Below are positions 7,597 through 17,237 of a DNA stretch of 62,956 bases, one piece after another. The DNA comes from Peptococcaceae bacterium UBA4068 (GTDB lineage Bacteria > Bacillota > Dehalobacteriia > UBA4068). The position numbers were made by a program, and so were the translations under genes. The notes beneath the pieces are model-generated. The model ran no database searches and was not told the DNA's origin. It saw only the letters and a list, made by a program, of their open reading frames with translations. Position 1 is the first letter of the stretch. Each line of letters opens with the position of its first letter. The DNA lies in NCBI GenBank assembly GCA_002382665.1, contig DFZA01000008.1:1-62956 (forward strand), given 5' to 3'.

Positions 7597-8367
7597 TTAC
7601 ATATATTTGCGCAATTGTTGTAAGGCGCTTTTTTCCAACCGAGAGACCTGAGCCTGCGAGATGCCGATTTCTTCGGCAACTTCCATTTGCGTGCGTCCGT
7701 CAAAGAAGCGAAGATTGATTATTGTTTTTTCCCTTTCTCCGAGACGTGATAGTCCCTCGCGGATATTTACCAACTCTAACCATTGAGGTTCACTGTTCTT
7801 GTCATCTTTGATCTGATCCATAACATAGATCGGGTCGCCGCCATCATGATAAATCGGTTCGAATAGAGATACAGGATCTTGTATCGCATCAAGTGCAAAC
7901 ACTATATCCTCAACTGGTAATTCTATTGCCTTAGCGATTTGTTCAATGGTTGGTTCCTTGTTGCATTCAACCGATAATCGATCACGCGCCTGCAGAGCCT
8001 TGTAGGCAATATCGCGTAGCGAACGGCTTACTCTGATACTGTTATTATCACGCAAATAGCGTCGGATTTCTCCAATGATCATGGGCACTGCATAAGTTGA
8101 GAGACGAACATTTTGTGATAAATCAAAATTATCGATGGCTTTGATTAAGCCAATGCATCCGACCTGAAACAGATCGTCGGCATTTTCGCCTCTGTTGTTG
8201 AACCGCTGGATAACGCTGAGTACAAGTCGTAAATTGCCTGAAATCAATTCTTCTCGGGCTGAGTTATCTCCCTGTTGCGCCACTTTAAATAACTCTGTCA
8301 TCTTCCCTGCTGACAGAACCGGCAGCTTTGATGTATTAACGCCGCAAATCTCCACTTTATTTAGCAA
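7597..8367 (-). CDS. sigG: RNA polymerase forespore sigma factor sigma-G
   Basis: A 256-residue sigma-70 family factor almost colinear with Bacillus SigG. The diagnostic N-terminus NKVEICGVNTSKLPVL (target of anti-sigma control) is followed by region 2 (ENADDLFQVGCIGLIKAIDNFD), region 3 (MIIGEIRRYLRDNNSIRVSRSLRDIAYKAL) and the region 4 helix-turn-helix (TQMEVAEEIGISQAQVSRLEKSAL). It uses a TTG start at 8365-8367 with a GGAGG ribosome site. It drives late forespore genes. spoIIR follows on the same strand. Confidence 0.95.
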   Translation of the reverse strand: MLNKVEICGVNTSKLPVLSAGKMTELFKVAQQGDNSAREELISGNLRLVLSVIQRFNNRGENADDLFQVGCIGLIKAIDNFDLSQNVRLSTYAVPMIIGEIRRYLRDNNSIRVSRSLRDIAYKALQARDRLSVECNKEPTIEQIAKAIELPVEDIVFALDAIQDPVSLFEPIYHDGGDPIYVMDQIKDDKNSEPQWLELVNIREGLSRLGEREKTIINLRFFDGRTQMEVAEEIGISQAQVSRLEKSALQQLRKYM

Positions 8368-8527
8368 AGTATTTTCCTCCGGAATAGTTGGCGATTATGC
8401 TTAAATTATTGCCCCGTTGGAAATAAAATATACCTTGTATAGTAATTGCATATTGCGATACAAATAATATAGTGATAGAATAAGACGGTGTTTCTATAAA
8501 ATCGGATTATATACAAGGAGATTTAAT

Positions 8528-10348
8528 TTGCAAATCACAAATATTCGTAACATTGCTATCATCGCTCACGTTGATCACGGTAAAACTACACTCGTTGACC
8601 AAATGCTCAAACAATGCGGTACATTTCGCGCTAATCAGGTGGTTGAAGATCGCATTATGGACAATAACGCCCTGGAGCGCGAAAGAGGAATTACCATTCT
8701 TGCCAAAAACACTTCGATTTTTTGGCATGATACCAAAATTAATATTGTTGATACCCCAGGACACGCCGATTTTTCCGGCGAGGTTGAGCGGGTTTTAAAA
8801 ATGGTTAATGGCGTTTTGCTGCTTGTCGATTCTTTTGAAGGGCCGATGCCGCAAACCCGTTTCGTATTGCAAAAAGCCATGGAGCTTAACCATAAAATTA
8901 TTATTGTCATTAACAAAACAGATCGCCCCGACGCTCGCAGCGAAGATGTGGCGCTGGAAGTTCTAGGTTTATTAACCGAGCTATCTGCATCTGAAACACA
9001 ATTGGATAGCCCGATAATTTACTGTTCCGCACGTCAAGGAATTGCCTCACTTGACCCGAATCATCTGGGTGATGATTTAGAACCTTTGTTTGACATGATT
9101 GTTGAGCATATTCCCCCTGCGGAAGGAGATCCTGACCAGCCGCTGCAACTACTGGTTTCAGCAGTGGATTACAACGATTATACCGGCCGTATGGGTATCG
9201 GCCGTATCGAAAACGGTATAATTTATGCTAATAGAGATGTAGCTGTTACCAGTTACGATAGCGATGATGGACCAAAAATCCACCGTATTTCATCATTATT
9301 CAGTATTGAGGGTTTACAACGTCGTGCTGTCGAACAAGCATCTGCCGGAGATATTATTTGCTTTTCCGGTATTGATAATATTAATATTGGTCAGACACTC
9401 TGCGATACCGAGCATATCAATCCCCTGCCGTTTGTTAAAGTAGGCGAACCGACAATGGAGATGCTATTTTCTGTTAATGACAGTCCCTTTGCCGGACGTG
9501 AGGGTAAATATGTCACTTCCCGCCATTTAAGAGACCGTTTGTATCGCGAATTACTCAAAGATGTATCGCTCAAAGTATTAGATACCGATTCACCCGATTG
9601 TTTCAGTGTTTTGGGACGTGGTGAAATGCATCTTTCAATATTAATAGAAACAATGAGACGGCAAGGCTATGAGTTTGCCGTTTCCCCACCGAAAGTGATT
9701 ATTCATGAAAAAAATGGCCATAAATATGAGCCTACAGAACGGTTGCATATAGATGTTCCGGAAGAGTATCTGGGGCACGTTATGGAAAAAATGGGCGAAC
9801 GTAAAGGTGTTTTGATTTCCATGACGCCTGCAGGAAAAAGGATCAAGGCAGAGTTTGTTATTCCCTCGCGCAGCCTTTTTGGCTATCGCAATGAATTTTT
9901 GACCGATACCAAGGGCGAAGGTATTATGGGCTCTGTATTTTATGAATATCAGGAATATAAGGGGGATATTAATCGCCGCGAATATGGCGCTCTGACAGCC
10001 TTCGAAACCGGCACTGCTGTAACTTATGGTCTATATAATGCTCAGGAACGCGGAATGCTGTTTATTGAACCGGGAACTGCTGTTTATGAAGGTATGATCG
10101 TAGGGCAGAATCCCAAAAACGAGGATATCGCCGTTAATGTCTGTAAAAAGAAACAGGTCAGCAATATGCGCGCATCTGGCAGTGACGAAACCCTGCGTTT
10201 AATTCCGCCTAAAAAGATGTCTCTTGAACAGTGCTTGGAGTTTCTCGCCGATGACGAATTGATGGAAGTAACACCACAAAACCTGCGTCTACGCAAACGT
10301 GTGCTCAGCACTAATTTGCGGCTCAAGCAAGCTTCATATAAGAAATAA
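8528..10348 (+). CDS. typA: Ribosome-associated GTPase TypA/BipA
   Basis: A 606-residue translational GTPase with G1 AHVDHGKTTL near residue 14, the ERERGITI switch I, G3 DTPGHADF, G4 NKTD, and the EF-G-like domains plus the family-specific C-terminal domain (EYLGHVMEKMGERKGVL; RSLFGYRNEFLTDTKGEG). It starts with TTG after CAAGGAGATT. TypA supports 50S assembly and growth under stress, including cold. nfo follows after 9 bp, so the two are probably cotranscribed. Confidence 0.96.
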   Translation: MQITNIRNIAIIAHVDHGKTTLVDQMLKQCGTFRANQVVEDRIMDNNALERERGITILAKNTSIFWHDTKINIVDTPGHADFSGEVERVLKMVNGVLLLVDSFEGPMPQTRFVLQKAMELNHKIIIVINKTDRPDARSEDVALEVLGLLTELSASETQLDSPIIYCSARQGIASLDPNHLGDDLEPLFDMIVEHIPPAEGDPDQPLQLLVSAVDYNDYTGRMGIGRIENGIIYANRDVAVTSYDSDDGPKIHRISSLFSIEGLQRRAVEQASAGDIICFSGIDNINIGQTLCDTEHINPLPFVKVGEPTMEMLFSVNDSPFAGREGKYVTSRHLRDRLYRELLKDVSLKVLDTDSPDCFSVLGRGEMHLSILIETMRRQGYEFAVSPPKVIIHEKNGHKYEPTERLHIDVPEEYLGHVMEKMGERKGVLISMTPAGKRIKAEFVIPSRSLFGYRNEFLTDTKGEGIMGSVFYEYQEYKGDINRREYGALTAFETGTAVTYGLYNAQERGMLFIEPGTAVYEGMIVGQNPKNEDIAVNVCKKKQVSNMRASGSDETLRLIPPKKMSLEQCLEFLADDELMEVTPQNLRLRKRVLSTNLRLKQASYKK

Positions 10349-10357
10349 GGAGTAAGT

Positions 10358-11191
10358 ATGTTTATTATCGGTTGCCATCAATCATCATCAGCCGGATTTT
10401 TGGCGATGGGACGGCAAATGCTGGAGATCGGCGCAAATACTTGTCAGTATTTTACCCGCAATCCCCGTGGAGCCAAAGCAAAAGAGATTGATCCGCAGGA
10501 TGTTAGCGCATTTTTGGATTTGATCGGTCAAGCTAATGTTTCCTACTTAATTGCCCACGCACCATATACGCTTAATGCCTGCGCCGCCGAACATCATTTG
10601 CGCCAGTTTACTTCCGAGATCATTGCCGATGATCTAGCCAGGATGGAAATGACGCCAGGTAATTATTATAATTTCCATCCCGGTTTTCATGTTAATCAAG
10701 GTATCGATATCGGTATCAGCCAAATTGCCGAAACGCTCAACAAAGTATTGAAGGCAGATCAAACCACAACTGTGTTGCTGGAGACTTTGTCAGGTAAAGG
10801 GTCGGAAGTCGGTGGAAATTTTGAGCAACTTCATAGAATTATTGATCAAGTTGATTTCGATGAAAAGCTTGGCATCTGCCTCGACACTTGTCATGTTTGG
10901 GACAGCGGTTATGATATTGTCAATAATCTTGACGGTGTATTAACAGAATTCGATGAAATAATCGGTATTGACCGTCTCAAGGCTATTCACTTAAATGACA
11001 GCAAAAATCCACTCGGTAGCCATAAAGACCGCCATGCAAAAATAGGCGAAGGTGAAATTGGTATTGAAGGTATAACAGGCATTATCAATCACCCAGCGCT
11101 GCGAGGTTTGCCTTTTTGTTTGGAAACGCCTAATGACATAGATGGTTATGCCGAGGAAATTAAGTTGTTAAAGAGTTTAAGATCAGAATAA
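10358..11191 (+). CDS. nfo: Endonuclease IV (AP endonuclease)
   Basis: A 277-residue TIM-barrel enzyme of the Nfo family. The metal-binding landmarks are in order: HAPY near residue 68, NFHPG near 104, LLETLSGKGSEVG near 145, CLDTCHVWDSGYD near 178, HLNDSKNPLGSHKDRH near 212 and FCLETPN near 262. It cuts the backbone 5' to abasic sites in base-excision repair and uses three zinc ions. Ribosome site AAGGAG. It lies 9 bp downstream of typA and shares a terminator with the convergent glycosyltransferase. Confidence 0.95.
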   Translation: MFIIGCHQSSSAGFLAMGRQMLEIGANTCQYFTRNPRGAKAKEIDPQDVSAFLDLIGQANVSYLIAHAPYTLNACAAEHHLRQFTSEIIADDLARMEMTPGNYYNFHPGFHVNQGIDIGISQIAETLNKVLKADQTTTVLLETLSGKGSEVGGNFEQLHRIIDQVDFDEKLGICLDTCHVWDSGYDIVNNLDGVLTEFDEIIGIDRLKAIHLNDSKNPLGSHKDRHAKIGEGEIGIEGITGIINHPALRGLPFCLETPNDIDGYAEEIKLLKSLRSE

Positions 11192-11212
11192 TTAACTACT
11201 ATATACTACAAA

Positions 11213-11245
11213 AAAACGCTGTGCAGTTTACCTGCACAGCGTTTT
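11213..11245. terminator. Bidirectional terminator between nfo and the GT2 gene
   Basis: A 14-bp perfect stem (AAAACGCTGTGCAG and its complement) with a 5-base loop and A/T flanks. Confidence 0.92.
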
Positions 11246-11256
11246 ATTTATGCTTT

Positions 11257-12192
11257 TTATGGTCTGATATTAGTATCCTTAACAATGTAGATCGGTCTTT
11301 GTTTTACTTCCATATAGGTTTTAGATAAATACTGTCCGATAATGCCAAGAAATAGCATTTGTAATCCACCGATAAAAAGTATGATGCAAACAAGGGTTGT
11401 CCAACCGCTTGTAGGATTTCCAAAAATCAATGTCTTAACTGCCGTATATATAGCCATGATAATGGCTATTATGAATATAATAACACCGCAATATGACGCC
11501 AGTTCAAGCGGCGCAGATGAGAAGGATAATATTCCATCTATGGCATATCTGAAAAGTGAATCATAAGACCACTTTGTCTTCCCTGCTATCCGTGGCGCAT
11601 TATGATAGGGTATCCATTTCGTTTCAAACCCGACAAAAGCAAATAAACCTTTTGAATATCTGTTATATTCCTTGAATGAGAGTATGGAATCAACCATTTT
11701 GCGGGACATCATTCGATAATCCCCTGCTCCATCATTTGATTTTGTCTTTGATGTTTTATTTATTACGGAATAGAATTTCTTTGTTAAAAAGTTTCTCAAC
11801 TTAGACTCACCGGAGCGGTCTGATCGAACCGCACAGGCACAATCTACATTATCAGATTTTACAGCCTGATACATTTCCGGCAATAGTTCCGGCGGATGCT
11901 GCAAATCCGCATCCATAATAACCACATAATCACCAGTAGCTTCCCGCAGCCCGGCGAACATTGCCGCCTCCTTGCCAAAATTTCTGGAAAATGATATATA
12001 TTTTAATTTTGTATCAGAAATTGAATATTTTTTTATAATTGACAAGCTGTTATCGTAGCTACCGTCATCAACAAATATTAATTCGTAGTTAATATTTTCG
12101 ATATTATCTAAAACTTTGACAATCTCAATGTAAATTAACGGCAGCGATGCTTCTTCATTATAGTAAGGTATTACAATACTAATTAGATCCAT
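11257..12192 (-). CDS. GT2 polyprenyl-phosphate glycosyltransferase (CsbB/GtrB-like)
   Basis: A 311-residue family 2 glycosyltransferase. The catalytic domain (residues 1-225) shows IVIPYYNEEASLP, FVDDGSYDNS, the metal-binding MDADLQHPPE, and the RxxK-like GAGDYRMMSRK. Two C-terminal membrane helices follow (about 231-256 and 268-292). Enzymes of this type move a sugar from a nucleotide donor to undecaprenyl phosphate on the cytoplasmic face. It overlaps the GtrA-type flippase gene by 14 bp, and a YfhO gene lies upstream. This matches the CsbB-GtcA-YfhO three-component scheme that glycosylates cell-wall polymers in Firmicutes. The sugar is unknown. Confidence 0.9.
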   Translation of the reverse strand: MDLISIVIPYYNEEASLPLIYIEIVKVLDNIENINYELIFVDDGSYDNSLSIIKKYSISDTKLKYISFSRNFGKEAAMFAGLREATGDYVVIMDADLQHPPELLPEMYQAVKSDNVDCACAVRSDRSGESKLRNFLTKKFYSVINKTSKTKSNDGAGDYRMMSRKMVDSILSFKEYNRYSKGLFAFVGFETKWIPYHNAPRIAGKTKWSYDSLFRYAIDGILSFSSAPLELASYCGVIIFIIAIIMAIYTAVKTLIFGNPTSGWTTLVCIILFIGGLQMLFLGIIGQYLSKTYMEVKQRPIYIVKDTNIRP

Positions 12193-12637
12193 GGACGGAC
12201 CTGCTTTCTTTAAATACTATTGCTTTACTGAATACATAATTGGCAATTACCACAACAACGGCGGCGATGACTTTTGCCGTAAATGGCGTTAACAAGAGAA
12301 TTTCGATAAAGACATACATGATTAACATTTCAAGCAGTAACGAATATATACGAAATTGTACAAACATAAACAATTCTTTCAAAATATTCCGGCTTTGAGA
12401 GTTAAATACATATTTTCTGTTCGTTATATAAGCAAACAAAACTGCAACTATCCAAGCAATTACGTTTGCGTAACTCCAATGCTGCATAAAGACAGCATTG
12501 ACGAGTTGGAAAACAATCCAGTTTACGGCAGTTGTTAAAACACCGAAAATGAGATAATTTCTTATCTCCTTATATTTAAGATACTTTTTTATCTTATCTA
12601 ATATTGTTATCTTTTTCTTAGTATCTTTTTTATCCAT
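12179..12637 (-). CDS. GtrA/GtcA-family flippase
   Basis: A 152-residue membrane protein with four predicted helices after a basic N-terminus (KYLKYKEIRNYLIFGVLTTAVNWIVFQLV is the GtrA opening). The family is proposed to flip undecaprenyl-phosphate-sugar across the membrane. It overlaps the GT2 gene by 14 bp and its ATG overlaps the stop of the upstream YfhO-type remnant, so translation is coupled across the block. A fragment of a second copy of the same gene is visible at 13137-13217. Confidence 0.88.
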   Translation of the reverse strand: MDKKDTKKKITILDKIKKYLKYKEIRNYLIFGVLTTAVNWIVFQLVNAVFMQHWSYANVIAWIVAVLFAYITNRKYVFNSQSRNILKELFMFVQFRIYSLLLEMLIMYVFIEILLLTPFTAKVIAAVVVVIANYVFSKAIVFKESRSVHGSN

Positions 12638-13141
12638 CTGATTTTTCCCGTTTACAATCGAAAATTATATTTAATACAAATAGTGTGAAACCAATTATTG
12701 TAAATACTATAGCGGCTTTTTTATAAGGCGCGTTGTATATGATAACAATGCGATGATCTCCCTTGGTAATCGGAAAACCCACAAAAGCCGTATTGACTTT
12801 TTGATAAGTAGGAAAATAGCAATAATAACAATAAAGAGGGGTAACAATGGAATCAGCGGTTTGGGGCGCACATAGAGAGCACCATTCAGAAGATAAGAAA
12901 ATACCGGGATAACAAGCAATATTATTAATATAATTGAAATAATTTTATCACTTTTTCTTCCAATGATCAAGATTGTTATCAAAGATACCAATGCAATACT
13001 CAGCAAACCTAAGGAATAACTGCTGTAGTATAAGGATTGGAAAAAATATAATGTTAGGGGTATTAAGGACGTATGCGAAAAGTTCTTAAATATAGAAATA
13101 GTACTGTCAGTACTTCCGTCGTCAATAAGTATCAGCTCATG
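12630..13141 (-). pseudogene. Chimeric remnant: GT2 piece joined to pieces of a YfhO gene
   Basis: Reading the minus strand from 13141 gives HELILIDDGSTDSTISIFKN, a GT2 nucleotide-binding segment. It continues in frame into FFQSLYYSSYSLGLLSIALVSL and then FSYLLNGALYVRPKPLIPLLPLF, which closely match the middle of the full YfhO protein at 13238-15796. Near 12810-12850 the reading frame shifts and continues as YQKVNTAFVGFPITKGDHRIVI to a stop at 12630-12632, matching the last 55 residues of the same protein. About 440 residues of the middle are missing. It is a deletion and recombination scar of a second GT2/YfhO cassette, not a working gene. Confidence 0.8.
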
Positions 13142-13217
13142 TAGTTAATACACCAAATATTAGATAGTAAATAATTTCTTTATATTTTAAAATTAAATTT
13201 CTAAACACTATATCCAT
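13137..13217 (-). pseudogene. GtrA-type flippase N-terminal fragment
   Basis: A short ORF of 26 codons contains LKYKEIIYYLIFGVLTT, which matches the start of the intact flippase at 12179-12637 (LKYKEIRNYLIFGVLTT), then hits a TGA exactly where the GT2 fragment begins. It is the 5' stump of a second flippase gene. Confidence 0.8.
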
Positions 13218-13237
13218 AACTTATCTTAATACTATAT

Positions 13238-15796
13238 TTAATTTATTACTGATATTTTTCGCTTTTTGTCGATAATTATGTTTAAAAAAAACAGTATTAA
13301 TCCAATCAGAGATAAAGCAATTCCCACTTTTTTAAATGGTGCGTGAAATTCGATGACTATATGATGGTAACCCTTTTCTATCGGAAAGCCGACAAAAGCC
13401 GTATTTACTTTTTGATAGTTTTGAGGTACACCGTCAACTGTAATAGAAAATCCTTTGTCGTAGGGTAACGTTGTAGCTAAATATCCATCATTTGTAACCT
13501 GAATATTTCCCGTTATCTTATTGTCTGCGGTTTCTTTCGAATTAACAATAAACGGATCAATTTTATTAAGGTTCTCTTCTAAAGTTGATACAGGGATGGA
13601 ATATGCTTCGATATTAAAGACTTCATATTTACCTGATGAAAGATTTATTATCAGGCTATTAATTGATTTGTTTGACGAAATTATATACTCAAAACTATTG
13701 TTATAGTTTTGATAATACGCCGATTTGTTTGACAGCTTGTTTTTTATTCCGTTAATAGAAATGAAAGTATCTAGATCGTTTTGGTTTTCTGCATTAGATA
13801 TATCACATCTAATGAACAGAATTACTTTATTCAAATCTATACTCAGAGGAATTTCCAGTGATGCATTTAACCCCGCTTCAATAAGAAAATGTCCATTTTC
13901 ATTATCTATAGTTAGGTTTTTCTGATTTATTGTTGAAATTGCGCTATTATTAATATCAATTTTTTTGATTTGAGAATTTAATAAATTATTGTAATCATCA
14001 GTTTTATCTTCATTAATTATTATACTTTCAAACAAAGACTCTGTATTGTAAGGAAATACGAGTTTTTCAAAGTCTTCAAGGCTTATAGTCTGGCTTAAAG
14101 CAAATGCTAACGGCATCGTGTTATCGTTTTCATATAGCAGATATTCGCCTTTTTGTCCAACTTGGTAATAGCCTGCCGGTATGCTCTGATTGTTTTTGGC
14201 AACGATATATTTTACGTTCATATAATTTTGAAAGAAAATGTTATTTGACGAAGAACAATTCAATCGGTTTCTAATAGAAATTGGATTATATAATATATCA
14301 AAATAAAACTTATTGTAATCAATATTGTAGGTTGAAGAGTATATGGAAGTCTGAAAATATATATCATCATATACTTGATTACATGTCAAACCGCTTTTTG
14401 AAAGGTCGTTGATGCGATAGAAAGATGTGTCGTCTTGTAATACATCCAGTATCAGCCTGATTTTGTCCGAACTGTAGATATCTGAGTAATCTGCATTTGA
14501 AACAAGCTCATCGCCGGTTAGTTGCAAAATCTCTTGAACTTGTGCTGTTATACCAGTACCTTGAATGTCAAAATCGGTTAAATGATAGAAACCTATGTTT
14601 ACAATCAGACAAATTATACCGGAAACGCATGTTATTAAAATAAACAGTATTGGTACAACCGTACGCTTAATACGATAGTTTATTGTGCTGTTATTTTTTA
14701 TAACCTGGACTAGCTTCGTCAGAAAGATTGCAATAATAATAATATAGAGAGGTAAGAAAGGTATCAATGACTTTGACCGTACATAAAGAGTACCGTTTAG
14801 CAAATATGAAAATACGGGAAAAATCAATAGCAATATCAATATTAATGAAAGAGTCTTTTCACTTTTTTCCCTGCTAAATAATACTATAATCAATGCTAGC
14901 AAAGAAATGCCAGTTAATCCTAGTGAATAACTGTTGTATAACAGCGCTTCCAATGTAAAAATACAGCTTGGTATAAAAGACGAAATAAATGTTGATAAAA
15001 AATCGCTATCCACGCTCCTCCCGCTCAGAATCACATAAATGGTCGGAAGCCAAAGCACTGATGACATCAGAACAGCGATTGCTACTCCTTTAAGTAGTGG
15101 TAACAGCTCACGTAGCAAAAAGCGTATATTAATACCTTGTTTTATCTCAATATACCGATATCCGAAATATATAAACAATGTTAGAATGCAACCAATACTG
15201 TAAAAATAGCTTGTCATTATACAAAGGAATACGCATAAAACAAATAGCAATTTCCTTTGAGTTTTATAGTATTGATCCACTCCAATTAATCCCATAAACA
15301 AAAACGGGAAGTAATTTACAAACATAATTTGTTTATGAGATTGATATATAATCGGTCCTGCAAATAGAAAACAAACCGAAGCAATCAATGAAATTGAGCA
15401 TGAGAATCCTAAATATCTTAGCCAATGATAGCATAAGCATGCGCTAATAATGACGATAATGATACTCGCAGCCTGAATATAGACTGTCATTGATATTGAT
15501 GGCAGCAGATATGAGATGAGGATGATAGGATTTAACAGACCATAATAAGAGAAGTAATAGATATTTTGACCAGCACCTATATTCAGTACAAAATCAGGTA
15601 ACAAATTTCCTGTCTCATAAAATTTTTGTCGGAAATAATCAGGAAAGACACTGATTTGAGAAATCCAGTCGGTTGTTGATCCGTACAAAAAACCGTCTTT
15701 ATGGATTATCGCAATCATTATCAACGCAAGTAATATCAAGGTGATGTAAGCTAAAGTATCGTTGGGTATTGTTTTGTTTTTAATAAACTTAATCAC
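13238..15796 (-). CDS. YfhO-family GT-C type membrane glycosyltransferase
   Basis: An 852-residue polytopic protein. The first roughly 400 residues hold many membrane helices (first at about 16-33), with the family pattern of an extracellular loop after helix 1 and SHKQIMFVNYFPFLFMGL. A large extracytoplasmic domain follows (about 420-810), and one helix closes the protein (GIALSLIGLILFFLNIII). YfhO in Bacillus transfers sugar from undecaprenyl phosphate to lipoteichoic acid on the outer face, together with a CsbB-like GT2 and a GtcA-like flippase. Both partners lie just downstream here. The acceptor polymer in this organism is unknown. Confidence 0.85.
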   Translation of the reverse strand: MIKFIKNKTIPNDTLAYITLILLALIMIAIIHKDGFLYGSTTDWISQISVFPDYFRQKFYETGNLLPDFVLNIGAGQNIYYFSYYGLLNPIILISYLLPSISMTVYIQAASIIIVIISACLCYHWLRYLGFSCSISLIASVCFLFAGPIIYQSHKQIMFVNYFPFLFMGLIGVDQYYKTQRKLLFVLCVFLCIMTSYFYSIGCILTLFIYFGYRYIEIKQGINIRFLLRELLPLLKGVAIAVLMSSVLWLPTIYVILSGRSVDSDFLSTFISSFIPSCIFTLEALLYNSYSLGLTGISLLALIIVLFSREKSEKTLSLILILLLIFPVFSYLLNGTLYVRSKSLIPFLPLYIIIIAIFLTKLVQVIKNNSTINYRIKRTVVPILFILITCVSGIICLIVNIGFYHLTDFDIQGTGITAQVQEILQLTGDELVSNADYSDIYSSDKIRLILDVLQDDTSFYRINDLSKSGLTCNQVYDDIYFQTSIYSSTYNIDYNKFYFDILYNPISIRNRLNCSSSNNIFFQNYMNVKYIVAKNNQSIPAGYYQVGQKGEYLLYENDNTMPLAFALSQTISLEDFEKLVFPYNTESLFESIIINEDKTDDYNNLLNSQIKKIDINNSAISTINQKNLTIDNENGHFLIEAGLNASLEIPLSIDLNKVILFIRCDISNAENQNDLDTFISINGIKNKLSNKSAYYQNYNNSFEYIISSNKSINSLIINLSSGKYEVFNIEAYSIPVSTLEENLNKIDPFIVNSKETADNKITGNIQVTNDGYLATTLPYDKGFSITVDGVPQNYQKVNTAFVGFPIEKGYHHIVIEFHAPFKKVGIALSLIGLILFFLNIIIDKKRKISVIN

Positions 15797-15859
15797 TGGA
15801 TATACTCTTTATCATTAAAATATATTGCAAGCTGCAATTTTATTGTTGCCATGAAAAAA

Positions 15860-15900
15860 AATAATATGCCTGTATATGTTAAATGCATAGGCATATTATT
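15860..15900 (-). terminator. Terminator of the AlkD-like gene
   Basis: A 12-bp stem (AATAATATGCCT and its complement) with a 17-base loop, followed on the minus strand by A-rich then T-rich sequence, lies between the AlkD-like gene and yfhO. Confidence 0.65.
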
Positions 15901-15925
15901 AATTCGTTTTTTTAAAAAGTCTCTG

Positions 15926-16615
15926 TTAGCGTTTTAAATCTTTTATTAAAGCCTTGGTCTGCAAATCAATTCTTTTTGATTCGCAGATTTTCTGTAGTGC
16001 TTTATTAAAGGTTAGATCATCAAGACTGTTATGTTGTAAAAACTCTAATGTTCGCGTCGGAAATTTGATATAACAAACAGATACTGCCCAGGCAACTGCC
16101 ATTTTCAGATAGTAGCCGTCATGATGAATTAAATCCAGTGATGCTAAAACTCTATCTATATAATTTTCATTTATATAATGACTTAACATCATAACCACGC
16201 CAAAACGCAGATAATATTCATGGTTATCCGAAAAAATCGGCTGTAAGAACTCCCATACTTCAGACTGATATTTATCTGCAATTTTTAATCCACAGCAAAA
16301 ACTATCACAGACAGCCCAGTTGTTGATTTTGGGAAGGAAAGTTGAAACATGTTTTAATATTTCCGTTAAATCTGTCTTTATCAAACCGATTACTATTCCA
16401 TGAATCAACGTCTGCTCCATATAAATGTCGTCGTTATTTTCTGCCTCATCTAAATAACTTCGCCAATCATATTTGGCAATTTCTCTGGCTATTTGGCGTA
16501 GATATGGCGAACGCACACCAAGAATATTATCAACACCTGGAATTAATCCGCGATTAAATTTTTGATATTCAGGTTCAGATAAGCTTTTTAATCTGGCTAT
16601 TATTTGCTCCTGCAT
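15926..16615 (-). CDS. DNA alkylation repair protein (AlkD-like HEAT repeat)
   Basis: I take the ATG at 16615, preceded by AAAGGAGACA; the longer frame begins inside the rubrerythrin terminator. The 229-residue product is all alpha-helical, with AlkD-family landmarks GVRSPYLRQIAREIAKYDW near residue 32, INNWAVCDSFCCG near 97, and LSHYIN and YYLKMAVAWAVS near 165, where AlkD has its DNA-facing Trp and Asp. AlkD-type glycosylases remove bulky or positively charged alkylated bases without flipping them. It is a single gene flanked by terminators. Confidence 0.85.
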   Translation of the reverse strand: MQEQIIARLKSLSEPEYQKFNRGLIPGVDNILGVRSPYLRQIAREIAKYDWRSYLDEAENNDDIYMEQTLIHGIVIGLIKTDLTEILKHVSTFLPKINNWAVCDSFCCGLKIADKYQSEVWEFLQPIFSDNHEYYLRFGVVMMLSHYINENYIDRVLASLDLIHHDGYYLKMAVAWAVSVCYIKFPTRTLEFLQHNSLDDLTFNKALQKICESKRIDLQTKALIKDLKR

Positions 16616-16630
16616 ATTGTCTCCTTTAAA

Positions 16631-16660
16631 AAACCCTTGGTAATTTCTTACCAAGGGTTT
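16631..16660. terminator. Terminator of the rubrerythrin gene
   Basis: A 13-bp perfect stem (AAACCCTTGGTAA and its complement) with a TTTC loop lies directly after the rubrerythrin stop. Confidence 0.9.
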
Positions 16661-16664
16661 AATT

Positions 16665-17207
16665 TTATCCAAAATATCTTTTTAACAGACCGGCAAAACC
16701 CTTGCCATGTCGCGCTTCGTCTTTGCACATCTCATGAACCGTATCATGGATAGCATCGTAGTTAAGCTGTTTGGCAAGCGTTGCCAATTCTTTTTTACCG
16801 GCGCAAGCGCCATGTTCAGCCTCTGCGCGTAATGTTAGGTTTTTCTTTGTATCTGCATATACGCATTCACCAAGTAATTCTGCAAAACGCGCAGCATGAT
16901 CGGCTTCCTCAAAAGCATAGCGTTTGAATGCTTCAGCAACTTCCGGATAACCGTCTCTATCAGCTTGCCTGCTCATAGCCAAATACATACCAACTTCGGT
17001 GCATTCGCCATTGAAATTTGCCCGTAAACCTTCAAGCACTCTATCATCAATGCCGCTGGCAATACCGATCTTATGTTCATCAGCATAGACTCCCAAATCT
17101 TTTTGAACGCTAAATTTCGACGCAGGAGCCTTGCATTGAGGACAATGTTCTGGAGCCTGATCGCCTTCGTAAACATAACCGCAAACAGAGCAAACAAATT
17201 TCGTCAT
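16665..17207 (-). CDS. Rubrerythrin with N-terminal rubredoxin domain
   Basis: From the ATG at 17207 (GGAGGTAAT upstream) the protein has 180 residues. The rubredoxin-type FeS4 site comes first (VCSVCGYVYEG at about 5-15 and CPQCKAP near 23), then the ferritin-like diiron domain (GECTEVGMYLAMSRQA, FEEADHAARFAE, CKDEARHGKGF), each with the Glu and His ligands expected. This is the 'reverse' domain order common in clostridial rubrerythrins. It reduces hydrogen peroxide in oxygen defence. A palindromic site upstream could bind PerR or Fur. Confidence 0.92.
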   Translation of the reverse strand: MTKFVCSVCGYVYEGDQAPEHCPQCKAPASKFSVQKDLGVYADEHKIGIASGIDDRVLEGLRANFNGECTEVGMYLAMSRQADRDGYPEVAEAFKRYAFEEADHAARFAELLGECVYADTKKNLTLRAEAEHGACAGKKELATLAKQLNYDAIHDTVHEMCKDEARHGKGFAGLLKRYFG

Positions 17208-17237
17208 ACTGATTACCTCCATTAATTAATTATTATT

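Noticed and set aside
11205..15900. Mobile element carrying the glycosylation genes
   Set aside because: No transposase, integrase or terminal repeats are present; duplication and deletion of host-type genes explain the scar.
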